Positions 32,111 through 43,572 of a stretch of 64,000 nt of DNA are shown here, in pieces. The first letter of the stretch is position 1. Each line of letters opens with the position of its first letter. Under the pieces are notes generated by a model. The model saw only the letters and a program-made list of their open reading frames with translations. It was not told where the DNA came from and ran no database searches. The stretch lies in the NCBI GenBank assembly GCA_007922305.1, contig ML677364.1, positions 15,328,606 to 15,392,605 on the forward strand, written 5' to 3'. The stretch is from Dermatemys mawii. Lineage: Eukaryota > Chordata > Testudines > Dermatemydidae. Position numbers and translations under genes: made by a program.

Positions 32111-33300
32111 ATTCACAGATTTCAAGTCAGAAGGGAGCACTGTGATCACCTTATCTGACCTCCTATATAACAAAGACCATAGAACTTCAAAATAATTCCT
32201 AAAACATGTCTTTTTTAAACAAATCCAGTCTTGATTTAAAAATTGTCAGTGATGGAGAATCTGCCATAACTCTTGGTAAATTGTTCCAATGGTCATTTAC
32301 TCTTATTATTTAAAAAATGTACACCTTATTTCCAGTCTGAATGTGTCTAGTTTCAACTTCCAGTCACTGGATCATCTTATACCATTCTCTGCTAAATTAA
32401 AGAGCCTATTGTTAAATATTTGTTCTTCATGTAGACACCTATGGACTGTAATCAAATAACCCCTTAACCTTCTCTTTATCAAGATAAATAGACTGGGTTC
32501 CTTGAAACTATCACTATAAAGCCTGATTTCTAATCCTTTAATCATTCTCACAGCTTTTCTCTGAACCCTCTCCAATTTATCAACATACTTCTTGAACTGT
32601 GGTCACCAGAACTGGACACAGTATTTCAGCAGAGGTCACACAGGTGTCAATACAGAGGTAAACTAACCTCTATGTCTATGTGAAATTTCCTTGTTTATGC
32701 ATCCAGGATTACATTAGCTTTTTTGGCCATAGTCTCACACTGGGAGCTCATATTCAGCTGATTATCTACTATGATTCCCAACCTTTGTCAGAGTCACTGC
32801 TTCCCAGACTAGATTCCCCCACTGCGTAAGTGTGGCCTACATTATTTTTTCTTAATACATTTGTATTTAGTCATATTAAAATGCATATTGTTTGCTAGCA
32901 CCCAGTTTACCAAACTATCCAAATTGCTCTGAATCAGTGATCTGTCCTCTTCATTATTTACACTTCCTCAATTTTTGTGTCAGCTGCAAACTTCATCAGT
33001 GATATTTTATGGTTTCTTCCAGGTCATTGATATAAATGTTAAATAGCATAGGCCCAAGAACTGATCCCTGTTGGACCCCACTGGAAAAAGACCTACTTGA
33101 TGACGATTTCCCTTTTTGCAGTTATATTTTGAGATCTGTCAGTTAGTAAGCTTTTAATGCATTTCATGAGTTCCAAGTTAATTTTCTATTGTTCTAGCTT
33201 TTTAATCAAAATGTCATGTGACCAAGTCTTATGCCTTACAGAAATCTAAGTATTTATGTCAATACTATTAATTTTATCAGTCAACCAGGTCTGAAGTTAG
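32111..33300 (-). pseudogene. CR1 LINE ORF2 remnant with 3' end
   Basis: Reverse-complement reading gives CR1 reverse-transcriptase sequence. SGVQQGSVLGPMLFN and INDLEET near 33000-33085 represent the RT domain. MERVQRKAVRMIKGLE then LFILIKRRLRGYLIT at 32460-32575 is the conserved C-terminus. The 3' tail is at 32111. Stops and frameshifts are scattered throughout, and the 5' part is missing, as in most CR1 copies. Confidence 0.88.
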
Positions 33301-34609
33301 CTTTCGAAATTCAGTTGAAACTGCAGTGGACGGACAAAATTTAATTGCCCATGTTAGTAAAGTAATCCTCTGTTAAGAACTGCAAAGAGGAAACCATTTT
33401 CAGCAAGTTGTACTGATTCCATATTATCAACACATGATCTGTAAACTAATTATGATGGTGCAGGTAGCAACACCTATAGTTACAGTTGCCTGACATTTTC
33501 CATTATAAAAACCCAGCTTTCAGTTGTTTATAACTTTGCAAAACTTTAACCATTTCAGCTGAAATTTCCCATGCTGGGTGTCTGACTCAGGTTGAATGTT
33601 TAGAAATTTTTAACAATAATGATTCAGCTAATCCCCAGAATGAAGTTGGGAAAATGCATTAGTTTGTCCTTATTAAAAAAGAATCCTTAAAACTATGTGG
33701 TTGAAAAGTTCTTGTGCCTGTGTGATTGGAGCAGGGACTCTTTGGCATCAGGGATGTATCTTTTGCTACTTTTGTGAGGGTAAAAAAGCACACCCAAATT
33801 TGATTAAATTATAAACCTATGAAAAAACTTAGTTTGTGAATGCTCAAAAGAGAGTTGTTAGAGTTTAGCAGCTAAATTTGCTGAAGATTCCATCTGTACT
33901 GAGCATGCTCCAGCTTGGCTCTGCAGGGGATGTGACCAGGGACTTTCTCTGGAATTGCTGCTCTCAGCAGCCAGAGGTGACTGTGGTACCAGCCACAGGA
34001 ACTATGCACAGGGAGACAATCTCCTGTGCTCTCACTGATCCCCTGGCTGGTGCCTAGGTAGGCTGCAGGAGGAGACGGCTTGAAGGGAGACTGGTGAGAA
34101 GCTGGGCTTGGAGTGCGTGAGTGGAAGACTGGGACAAAGAAACAAGAAGGGTGAGCATTGGGAAAACTGGAACTGAGACATGGAGCCAAGGGTGGAGGAC
34201 TGGGATTGAGATGAGGACAGTCTAGAAAGTCTGGGGCAGAAGGACTCAGGGATGCGGGTGGAGGTGGAGACTGGGTCTGTAGCACTTAGGTGAACTCCTC
34301 CTTCAGAAACTGTTCTAGAATTCAAGATGCCTGAATTTGAGCATGCCTCTGCCATCAGCAAATAGCAGTGATAGTCACTGAAAAATTTGTGCTGCATCTC
34401 CCTCTAGTGGCTATCTTACAAAGCCAAAGTAGGTTGTCATCCTTTAACAGTTACCACAAATGGCAGAGGTCTGTGCTATCATTCTACACTTGCCAGTGGA
34501 CCATTGTGGGATCCCATATGGTTCCACATACTGAAATTTGCTTTTTTTTCAGTTTTATTTAAAAACCTAGAAAATTTTAACCTGAACATTCTTTTAATGA
34601 CTTTTTTTT
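33301..34609. other. No recognisable gene
   Basis: GAGCATGCTC near 33900 and GAGCACATGCTCAGTAGG near 39855 hint at an old shared repeat, but no borders were found. The overlapping minus-strand frames at 33872-34397 have no domain. Confidence 0.4.
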
Positions 34610-34870
34610 TTGGTAAATTCAAATACTCAAAAATTAGGAAATGCCAAAATTAAAGTTGCTTGTGCAATCTCACAGTAGCCTCCTTGTGTATATACATAAT
34701 GATGCAGTCTGATGCACTGAATGAAACAGGGAAGGTCTGGAAAAAATTGTATGTCATTATGTAATTGAAGAGTGTATTATAATTCATATGAACAGCTGGG
34801 CTGAATTAAGGTTGTACCACATTAATTCTGAGCTTTCCTAACTTCTGAGAACTTGACTTTGCAATCTTAA
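34610..34870. repeat. Old dispersed repeat, copy A
   Basis: AAAAATTAGGAAATGCCAAA and CTAACTTCTGAGAACTTGAC match AAAAGTTAGGAAATTCCAGA near 37215 and CTTTTGAATTTTTGACTTTG near 37850. Copy A is uninterrupted. Confidence 0.6.
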
Positions 34871-35204
34871 CATTCACTGAATGTAGCTTTTTGCACAGAC
34901 GAGAAATATAGAGCGTTCTTGTCACATATTCTAGTATTCTGATGCCAACACTGACACTTCTGCAACAAATTAAGAGAATAGAATCATTCATGATCACAAG
35001 TTGTCAACCTTTTGTTTTATGTGGCTAGATCACAGTTGGTGTTGGCTGTGTAGCTTCATAGAGAGAAGAGGATCTGGAATCAACTCTCAGAACAATAAAG
35101 AAAGACTCTTGGGGAATTTCACAGCTTGTTTAATTAGGTTAGAGAAATTGTTTTTTTAAAGTTGTAAATGTGCAAACAGTTGTCAGTCATGCAGTATGGT
35201 AGTT
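34871..35204. other. No recognisable feature
   Basis: Short spacer. Nothing recognised. Confidence 0.45.
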
Positions 35205-35212
35205 GTTAGGAA

Positions 35213-35349
35213 CAGGGATGCAGGAACAGTTTGTATAGTGGAGGTGCTGAGAGCCATTGAACCAAACTGTAAATCCTGTATGTAAGGGAAACCGCTTCAA
35301 GCCAGGGAGTGCAGCAGCACTCCCCGCACCACAAGGTCCAGCACTTATG
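35213..35349 (+). mobile_element. Small hAT-type MITE (137 bp)
   Basis: Starts CAGGGATGCAGGAAC and ends TCCAGCACTTATG. A perfect 8-bp duplication GTTAGGAA lies at 35205-35212 and 35350-35357. The interior AGCCATTGAACCAAACTGTA is the inverse of the family member at 29115-29228. Confidence 0.88.
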
Positions 35350-35357
35350 GTTAGGAA

Positions 35358-37204
35358 GACCCCTCAGGAGTACTAATAAGCTTTCACCATTGAACTGCCA
35401 TGCCTGAGACAGCATCTTTGAATCCTGTTAGCTAGTGGAACTCTTTGGGGTTGGCTGTGACATTAAGCTACAGAGTGAGGTAAGGAACAGTAGGGAGGTA
35501 AAGCTGAGGAAGCAGGCAATTGCACCAACTTTGAAGAGAAGCAACACATACTATAACTCCCTGCCCTATCTTGCTGATGAATGGGGTAGGGGCAGAGCAA
35601 TAGCTTGTTCTGAAAGTTCATTGCCACTAAATCACTTTTGACATTGTGCTCTAGGCAGCACCAGAATCATGTTCGCGCATGGGAATGGAGAGATGAGTAG
35701 CAGAGCCGAAGGCTCCTTGCATCATCCCTTTCTATTCCCTTCCCCCTCACTGACAAACACTGGGATCTTGCACATCTGAACAATATTAGTATCACACTAG
35801 GTCTATAAACATATCTGTTGTCTTAGGCCTCAGGCAGATGATGAAATAGGCCTGATACAAAAGGTCCTTTACTCTGGCAGCATAGAGACCATTAAAGTGC
35901 ACATAACCGTAATTAACAAGATCAGAGTGGTGTAAAGGGACCTTAGTGGAAATTATAATTGGGTCCAAAAAATTTGTAGAAGTGATATGATTTCGGAAGA
36001 AGGAAAGTTATGTATGGTGTTTTGTTTTTCACACACCAGAACATTTTGAAACTTCCCAGGTAATTTATGCTACAAGGTGTCGGTCAGAACAATTTTCGGT
36101 GACAAAGTCTATCAGCCATACTCCTAGCCACAATGAAGGTGATGTCTCTGCAATCACAGCAAAATCTGTTAGTAGAAGACTGTGTAGCCCATATAATCCT
36201 TACACCCCAGATGTGAGGCTTTATTGGATGTGAACATCTTATCACAGCCCTGACAGACATCTTGTTAACACCTTGAGATTACTAAAGAATAACTACCATT
36301 TCCTATTATGGTGACAAGTTTTATCAACCTAGTAAAAGGCAACGTGATTTTCCATTCCAAGCCACACTGGCCTACAATGAACTAAATCCAATATTTAAAT
36401 AATGGCATCTGTAAGCATTACCTCCAGTGTCACCATAAAAATAGGGCAATATTTTCCTGCACTACCCAGGAAAATAAAGGTTACAGGGCATGTGGAATAA
36501 GTATGTCCTGTTCTGTGGCATATGAAATTAATGTAACTAACATTCCTGATTTACTTATGCTTTATAAAGACTTTGTTTTATACTGAAACAAATTCACATT
36601 TCTGAGTATTGAAACTCCAGTTTAGCATTTTATAAAATCCAGGTAATTGATAGCATAAACCTCCCTTGTAATTTAAAAAAAAATTACTCTTCTCCATCAA
36701 GGTGTACTTGAACTATACAAAGGAACACATGCATTGAGTCTTTGACACAATGGGGCAGGGACATCACAAGACAGTAAGGTTAAGTTGGGATGCAGACTGT
36801 CAGTTCCCATGGCATATCTTGACACAAATGGGATGCACTCGTCACTTGTTACCAGAGACTGAAAATGATCTTGTTCTTTTCCAACAGATGAGAACAAAGC
36901 AGCCCTATGGAAGACGTGGAATCTTTCAATTTCCAATCTGAGCTTCGAAAATACTTCTCTATCATATAATACCTGTGTATCAGACTCTGCGAGCACAACT
37001 ATATCATACAGTATTTGTGAAAAAATAATATAATCAAATTCTACATAGAAAGTTATCATTGTAAACTCAGTAATAGCAAAAACAGAAACATTCCCAAACT
37101 TGAAAAGCTGCAGCTTTATTAAATAATATAGTATAATCTCTTATATAAAACATCTGCAAAAAAACCCAAAAAACCCTGTGATAAAAGAACATTAAAGTTA
37201 CAAA
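35358..37204. other. No recognisable feature
   Basis: No gene or repeat recognised. The 120-residue minus-strand frame at 36697-37059 has no conserved motif. Confidence 0.45.
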
Positions 37205-37880
37205 GTCAAGCATTCAAAAGTTAGGAAATTCCAGAATTAAGGTTGCCCTTATAGTGCTAATTTGGCATACTTTTGTGTATGCATTATGAAATATTGCTCA
37301 ACATCAGATAGAAAGTCTCTCTCTTCTTGCAAGCCTCGGTGCCATTGTCAGCTGATTGGGAAGAGGGTGGTCTAGTTCAATGGTTAGAGTGGGCAGCAGA
37401 GCAGGCAGCAGGCACCAAGGACTGGGATCAAAACCAGTGTCAGTAGCAAGCAGGATAACAGGCAAGGAGGGATTCAAGGCAAGAGTAGCACACAGATAAG
37501 GCTGGGTGTAAAGTAAAGCACAGGCACAGGATAACATAGGAGCAAGCACACTGCGGGGCATGAACGCTGAGCAGTCATGGAACTGCTGCTGGCTTGAGAG
37601 CCGGCCTGCTGGTGCCTGCAGCCATAAGCTGGTGTCGCTAATCAGGTACCCTTCTGCAGGCCAGCTGTACTGATGAGTCTGCCTGGAGACTAGCTCTGCT
37701 GATGGTCCTGATTCATGATACTCATTCATTGTCCATATTTGGTAGAACAAATAGCATGTGCTCATGTAATTAAAGACTTTATTAGAATAAATAATCACAA
37801 CTGGGTTTAATTAAGGCTGGAAAGGCTACCTTAATTCAGCAGTTCCTTAGCTTTTGAATTTTTGACTTTGCAAACTAATT
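37205..37880. repeat. Old dispersed repeat, copy B, interrupted
   Basis: Its two flanks (about 37205-37310 and 37740-37880) align with the contiguous copy A at 34610-34870, so about 430 bp between them is an insertion. The insert, read on the minus strand, is rich in CTGCCTGCTCTGCTG-type text and looks LTR-like, but ends and duplication were not defined. Confidence 0.5.
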
Positions 37881-38331
37881 TCCCAGGTGTTTTGTAAAAC
37901 AAACAAACAAAAATAATCAAAATCCCAACAAGTGGACTCATATATCACCCACATAGATGATCAGCAGGTGTGAAATCCCAGACCTTTAAATCCATAGCAC
38001 CTCTGGCACAAAGAAGTAACTGGTAGCAGAATTATGCTGGTTTCCTCTGTGGACCAGCCACTAGAAGGAGATGCTACACTTTTTGTCAACTGCTTACACC
38101 ACTGTTTGTTAGATGGGAGAAGACTACTGACAACCATGACTCTTAAGAAGGGAGTGTAGCCTGGTAGTTACATACAGCACAGCCAAGTCTGTAGCCCAGA
38201 CACACTCATTCTCCAAAGCCAGAATGGCCAAGTAGATGACACTTTCCCTGTAAGAGACTTGGGTTCTATTCTCAACTCTATCAAGTGCCCTTCTGCAGGC
38301 TATCACTTCTACTGACTAGTGACTATAACTC
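37881..38331. other. Possible decayed SINE; otherwise nothing
   Basis: GTAGCCTGGTAGTTACATAC (38157 on) resembles a tRNA A-box region, and GAGACTTGGGTTCTATTCTC (about 38256) resembles a MIR-type promoter/core junction. The evidence is weak. Confidence 0.35.
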
Positions 38332-38334
38332 TTA

Positions 38335-38615
38335 GGGCTGGGCTAGACTAATGGGGGGTGTTTCGAACTAAGATATGCAACTTCAGCTATCGCGTAGCTG
38401 AAGTCAAAGTATCTTAGTTCGACTTACCTCGCCATCCCCATGGCAGCAGGTCGACCAGGGCCTCTCACCCGCCAACTCTGCTTACTACTTCTGCCGAGGT
38501 GGAGTTCAGGGGTCGATTCGGGGATCGATTTGTTGCGTTTAGATGAGATGCAATAAATCGATCCCTGATTCATCGAGCTCTATCTGCCAATCTGGTGGGT
38601 AGTGTAGCCCTACCC
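38335..38615. mobile_element. Harbinger MITE 1 (281 bp)
   Basis: Tips GGGCTGGGCTAGACT and AGTGTAGCCCTACCC are inverted with three mismatches and flanked by TTA on both sides (38332-38334, 38616-38618). The interior has the palindrome CTTCAGCTA...TAGCTGAAG and CTTAGTTCGACTTACC, shared with the MITEs at 52806 and 55410. No coding capacity. Confidence 0.9.
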
Positions 38616-38849
38616 TTAGTCTCCACCTAGATCCCAACCCAGTAAATCTAATCTTAGACAAATGGTTTGGTTCTCAACCTTACTGTACTAGTACCTTCTT
38701 TTCCCACTAAGATCCACCTCCAGAACCTGTTCCATCTATCTGAGACCCTCTTCCAATTAGCAATATGAAAAGGGTAGAATGATCATGATGATGCCCTGCT
38801 ATCTGTTCGCACTACTCCTAGGCTGAAAACCCATGCCTTAGGCCATGGT

Positions 38850-38960
38850 TTCTCAAACATTTGAAAGTGACCCTCCATCAGGAAAAAAAGAAACTAATCA
38901 TATCACCCCAACAGCCCAGATGTGTTATTAAAAGCCCACCCATGTTAATTTACATATCTT
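38850..38960. mobile_element. Fragment of a hAT-type MITE
   Basis: CCATGGTTTCTCAAACATTT resembles the CAGGGGTTCTCAAACTTT tip of hAT MITEs. The other end is not recognisable. Confidence 0.45.
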
Positions 38961-39149
38961 CTTTTCCCTTTCTTGCATACTGTGATGAGCAATGTCATAC
39001 AATCTCTTGATTCCAGGAGTTGAGGCTATAAGAAAAACACCAAATATTATGATAGTTGGCATCACTGATGTAAAAATTTGAAGTGTGATTGATCATTGGC
39101 ACCTGAGTTAGTACCCAATGAAATGGAAATGAATAGGGCAATTCACAAC

Positions 39150-39340
39150 TCACTAGGACTCTGGAGACCTGGGTTCGACTCTTAGCCTGATCGGTGACCT
39201 TGGGCAAGTCACTTCCCCTTCCTATGCCGCATTTTCCTTATCTGTAAAATAGAGATAATGATAACAACCTCCTTTGTAATGCACTTTGTGATTTTACTGG
39301 TTAAAAGTGCTATATGACAGTTAGATATTATTATTATTTC
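39150..39340 (+). mobile_element. MIR-type SINE
   Basis: GAGACCTGGGTTCGACTCTT is followed by GTGACCTTGGGCAAGTCACT and TTATCTGTAAAATAGAGATA, the characteristic order of the MIR promoter/core and 3' half. It is old and diverged, and the extreme ends are not resolved. Confidence 0.88.
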
Positions 39341-39446
39341 AAACTCTACCAACTCAGGCAGGCGTTCTGCACTTGTTAAACTCAACATTTGGAAAGGTTT
39401 TTTCACAACCATAAACTAAGGACTTCCTTAAAAAATGAAGGAGAAA

Positions 39447-39558
39447 GGTAGCCGTGTTAGTCTGGATCCACAGAAGTGACAAAGAGTCCTGTGGCACCTT
39501 AAAGACTAACAAAAGTATTGAAGTATAAGCTTTCGTGGGCTAATACCCACTTCATCAG
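39447..39558 (-). repeat. Interspersed repeat, family A copy 3
   Basis: TAGCCGTGTTAGTCTGGATC, AAAGAGTCCTGTGGCACCTT and AGCTTTCGTGGGCTAATACC are the inverse of the family A block order. This is the best preserved of the three copies. Confidence 0.75.
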
Positions 39559-39740
39559 AAATCTGAATGAAATCTGATACTCTGGAGAACAATTCAAAGG
39601 TCTGACCGTGACTCCTCTGTCTGGTTCTTCATATCCAGGCAGTGGGAATCAATACTACAGCCAAAGGAGGAGAGAAATGGGTTGTTGCCGCTGCTGTTGC
39701 TGCACGCCTTGTGGCCTGAGGCCTAGCTTATAGGAAGCTC

Positions 39741-39830
39741 ATAGAATCATAGAATATCAGGCTTGGAAGGGACCTCAGGAGGTCATCTAGTCCAAACCCC
39801 TGCTTAAAGCAGGACCAACCCCACCTAAAT
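39741..39830 (-). mobile_element. CR1 LINE 3' tail
   Basis: ATAGAATCATAGAATATCAG, GGAAGGGACCTCAGGAGGTC and GCAGGACCAACCCC are the inverse of the CR1 3' UTR and its octamer tail. About 90 bp only, a strong 5' truncation. Well conserved and therefore a younger copy. Confidence 0.92.
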
Positions 39831-41670
39831 CAAAAGCTCAGCAGGGGCTGAGCACATGCTCAGTAGGGATCTTTGTGGGTACTGACGAGTACTACTGAGC
39901 ATGTTCAAATAGCAATTTTCAGAGGCTTATAACTCATCCAGATCTCAGTGCACTTTCATGGAGACAGTAATAGGCGCCCCTCTGACTCCAGGGGCACTCC
40001 CCCTTCCACATCTCAAGTTCTTATGTCAAAGCATGAAGACACCAGAGCTCTTGAAGAAACAGCTGGAGGAAATTAACATTTGAAAACCACCTAGTTTTCA
40101 TTAGCCTCATTCTTGGAAGTGGTTAAAGTTAAACCATTTGCACAGAAACTGTCTCAATTTTTCAATCTACAGCTTAGACTAAGTTTTGAAATTTTCTGCT
40201 CAATCTATTAAAATTTGGCAAAATTATTATTCCCTTTTCCACTCTGCAATTGTTTCAATGTTGGCTAAGTAGTTGAAAGTGACAGAGCAGCCAAAGGAAA
40301 AGTGAGGAGGGGAAAGCTTAGGGATCATTTATGTTATTGCACTCAGATGTTAAAAGGGGTGGAAATAAAAAAATGTCAGGATGGGGGAGGAGAAAATTCA
40401 AAATTTTTCAAAACAGTATTTACTGAAGACACCAGAGTATTTAATGAAAACATCCAAAGCAAGGAAAATTGTTATGTTTTGAAGCCAGGAGAAATGAGAA
40501 CAACCTCAGTAGTTTTCATCATTTTTGACCAGCTCTAGTGGTTATAAAAACCCATCCTTGAACTGCTCAAATGATTAAACTAACTTGAGATACCTCTTCC
40601 AGTCTTTNNNNNNNNNNGCCAACCTGCCTCTGTTCTAAACTAAAAGAACTACCTTTTGGGAGAGAGGATATATGCAGTCTCCAGATACATTCAGTACTTG
40701 ACTTCTTTGCTAAGATTGCTGGCAAACGTGCTACCCGTTGGTGCTAGCTGATGCTTTTTGTGATGTCTGCACACTAGCTACTGTACTCATTGGCTCATTT
40801 CACACAGATCACGAACATCTGTCAGATGGCAACAACTTTCTGTCACTAGCACTGATTAGGATAAAATCTGAACTATTACCAAAGAAATGAAGTGGTTTGT
40901 ATCTTAGTCCCTGGGGCCATTCAGTCCTCTCCCAAGCCCCTTTAAGTTGAAGTACTCCTCTCTATTCACAGCATCATCATCTTTTCTCCTCACAACCTCT
41001 TCCTCAATGTTTCAGTTATCTTTCTCACTTCCTTACAAGACCATGTCTCATCTCCAGAACTCATTTCACCTCACTAACGTGTGATGTTCAACATCACCAT
41101 TCAAACAGGCCACTCAACAGATCTCCCAGCATGACCACAGCTCAAACACACACTCGCAGGAGGTCCTGACATATTATGGCGCTGATGCTTGGTCACCATT
41201 TTCTCTCCCACTTCTTCTCATGCCACTAATCTTCCTACAGTACTTGTTTCCATTTGATTACTAACTCACATGTTTTCTAGAACCTCAGATTTTCATATTT
41301 GTCAGACAATTTCCTAACCCATGATTTTACAAGAAGTTCAAAACCTATCCCATGCTTGCATTCTGACTTGTACAAGTGCAGTATATTACTCCATATGATT
41401 GAGAAAATGGAATATGTCCAATACTTGGCAACTGTAAGGCATCAATCAATTTATAATTAATTAGAGCTGAATTTAAGGATTCTTGAAAGTATATCTTACA
41501 GCTTAAAAATTAATCATGAAATATTAAGCATATGCTTCTCTCAGTTACTTACAAGATAATTTTATGCATTGCACCAGGTTTTCTAAGTGATTTGGGGACA
41601 GCTGTGAAGCCGCTTAAATTATCATTATACTGCTGGAGCAATTAAAATGTGTTAGGGTCTTACATGAAGT
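39831..41670. other. No recognisable gene; MITE tip near 40530
   Basis: TTGACCAGCTCTAG (about 40527-40541) is an inverted tip of the GAGCTGGT family, without an identified partner. An assembly gap lies at 40608-40617. Nothing else recognised. Confidence 0.4.
40608..40617. other. Assembly gap (10 N)
   Basis: Ten unresolved bases. The true length is unknown. Confidence 0.99.
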
Positions 41671-41830
41671 ATTGCTGTAGCTATGTTGGTCCCAGGATAT
41701 TAGCCAAATAAGGTGGGTGAGGTAATATCTTTTATTGGACCAACTTCTCTTGGCGAAAAAGACAAGCTTTTGAGCTACACAGAACTCTTCCGCAGCTCAG
41801 ACAAGAAGTGCTTGTCTCTCTCACCACCAG
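41671..41830 (-). repeat. Interspersed repeat, family B copy 2
   Basis: GGTGGGTGAGGTAATATCTT, GGACCAACTTCTCTTGGCGA and AAGCTTTTGAGCTACACAGA match the inverse of 28931-29028 and extend further. It is followed by a second CTTGTCTCTCTCACCACCAG. Confidence 0.65.
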
Positions 41831-41953
41831 TATTTAGAGTCTTACAGACAGATAAAGGCCTTGTCTAGTCATAATTTTTTTACTGGTTTAACTATACTGG
41901 TATGGTCAAAGCATACCCCACCCCACAGTAGGCATGTTGTATAAATATGCTTA

Positions 41954-43088
41954 TGTAACCCTTCTGCCCATCAGAGTTGGCAGCAACAAGGGCCGGGTTC
42001 AGTATCCAGGGGTTCTGTTCCAATAACACAATACAAAACCGGCTCGAGCCCCCACCCAGTGATCTGGGACAACCACATACCACCCCTCTGGGTGCCTCTA
42101 AAAAGCAGTACTTCCCCTCTCGCAAGCATGGAGTCTGAGTGTAGCAAAAGCCTTTTAATAACAAAGAGAAACAATGCGGCATTATATTAGGGAAACACCA
42201 CAAACAGGATTCATTAAACAAACCATGGACCAGAAGGCTCACCCCCGCAATCAAATGGGCTGTATCCTTTTCCTTTGGTTCTTGAGTCCCACAACCCAAA
42301 AGTCCAGCAACCCAAAAGTCTCTGCTCCCTGGAGCCCCAGACTTCAAAAGTTCATCTGCAGAGTTTTGCCCCCGCCCCCAGCCTGAGCAGAAATGTGGGG
42401 GTATGAGGGGCACCTTACGTGGACCAAGGTTGACTGCCCCACCTCTCCATGGGATTCTGCTGTAGCCTTCACCACGAGCTGCTCTGCTCCTCCACCAGCC
42501 ACTCCACTCGCCATCCCCCAAACAGCTCCGCTCCACCAGCTACTCACCAAAATATCTTCAGGCCCCCACTACTTTACACAGCACTCAGTGATTTCAGCTC
42601 TTAGTGGCGGAACCTCAGCACTGGGGCACCATTAGCCCAAAATGAATTCAGCTCAGCACTCTTTAGCCAGACTCCTAATAAAATCAAAATTAGCTCTGAT
42701 ATCCACAGTGGAGAGAGGAATAGGAGGTGCAATTGGCATTTAGGGCCCATACTACAAAGTCCTGTCCCCAGCTTCTCTCAATTCACTGAGTTGTGGAACC
42801 CATACCCCTTGCCTTTCAAGTGCTACGTAGTTGAGAGTGAGTCATAAAATGCTAGGTACAGTTCTACTGTCCTTGATTCACATAACCAGGATAACAACTA
42901 CTTTATTCATCCTGCCCCAGTAACAAAGAGACTGGGGATCCCACAGTAGCCAAAGTGACCATTTGGGCAAACAGTCCCAACATGCTAGGTGGGGTGGGTG
43001 AGCCCATGCATATGAGATTAGCCCCAAAGGCCTTTTCTGCCACTCACCGCTAGATGTCAAGGTAGAGCCCATTCTGACTCTGCTTACA
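41954..43088 (-). mobile_element. Solo LTR (1135 bp)
   Basis: Starts TGTAACCC and ends CTGCTTACA, so the tips form TGTAA...TTACA. A 4-bp duplication CTTA flanks it (41950-41953, 43089-43092). Minus orientation is inferred from a TATA-like ATTAAAAG (read on the minus strand, near 42150) and a leader-like end GGGCAGAAGGGTTACA. A related piece occupies 1-289. The element is probably endogenous-retroviral or Gypsy-derived. No internal genes remain, and frames read through it (41892-42536 and others) are shadows. Confidence 0.78.
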
Positions 43089-43092
43089 CTTA

Positions 43093-43504
43093 TATGAGTA
43101 AAGCTTATTCCCATATGGGTTTAAGACAGACCAGCATACTAATACTTTTATATACCTTTTATAACTGCATCCATACCAGCACTTGTATCAGTATTATTAT
43201 ATTGGCTAACAACCCCCCATAAATCACACCCCTAAGCTGTAAAAACACTGTGTGCAGACTAAGCCTTAATATAGGGGGTGCCCATTGATCTGTAAATGGG
43301 GGATAAATGTTTCTGTTTACCCTACTGTTTCCTGAAGCAGCAACAGCATGCATCTTACTGCTCTGACTGCCTTTTTTGGAACTATAGCACCGTATGTATA
43401 TGTAACCAACATATCTTCTGGGTGTGGTGTTCTGTCCAATCTAGTGGCACCAAGACCACTTAGAGAGAATTAAATGAGTCTGTGCTACAGCCTTAGTTAT
43501 GGGC
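43093..43504. other. No recognisable feature
   Basis: Spacer between the LTR and a SINE-like head. Nothing recognised. Confidence 0.45.
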
Positions 43505-43572
43505 CAATTGGCTTTTAGCTCATGCGGTAGAGGCTCGCCCACAAAGTCCCGGGTTCAATCCCGCCCACCAAT
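43505..43572 (+). mobile_element. tRNA-derived SINE head
   Basis: TTAGCTCATGCGGTAGAGGC fits a pol III A box and GGGTTCAATCCCGCC a B box, about 35 bp apart. The stems needed for a functional tRNA are poorly paired, so a SINE promoter is more likely than a tRNA gene. A 3' SINE body was not recognised. Confidence 0.6.

Noticed and set aside
41892..42536. 214-codon minus-strand frame
   Set aside because: It lies almost wholly inside the solo LTR at 41954-43088 and crosses its border, so it is not a conserved gene.
43505..43572. Functional tRNA gene
   Set aside because: A and B boxes are present, but acceptor and T stems pair poorly. A SINE head is the simpler explanation.
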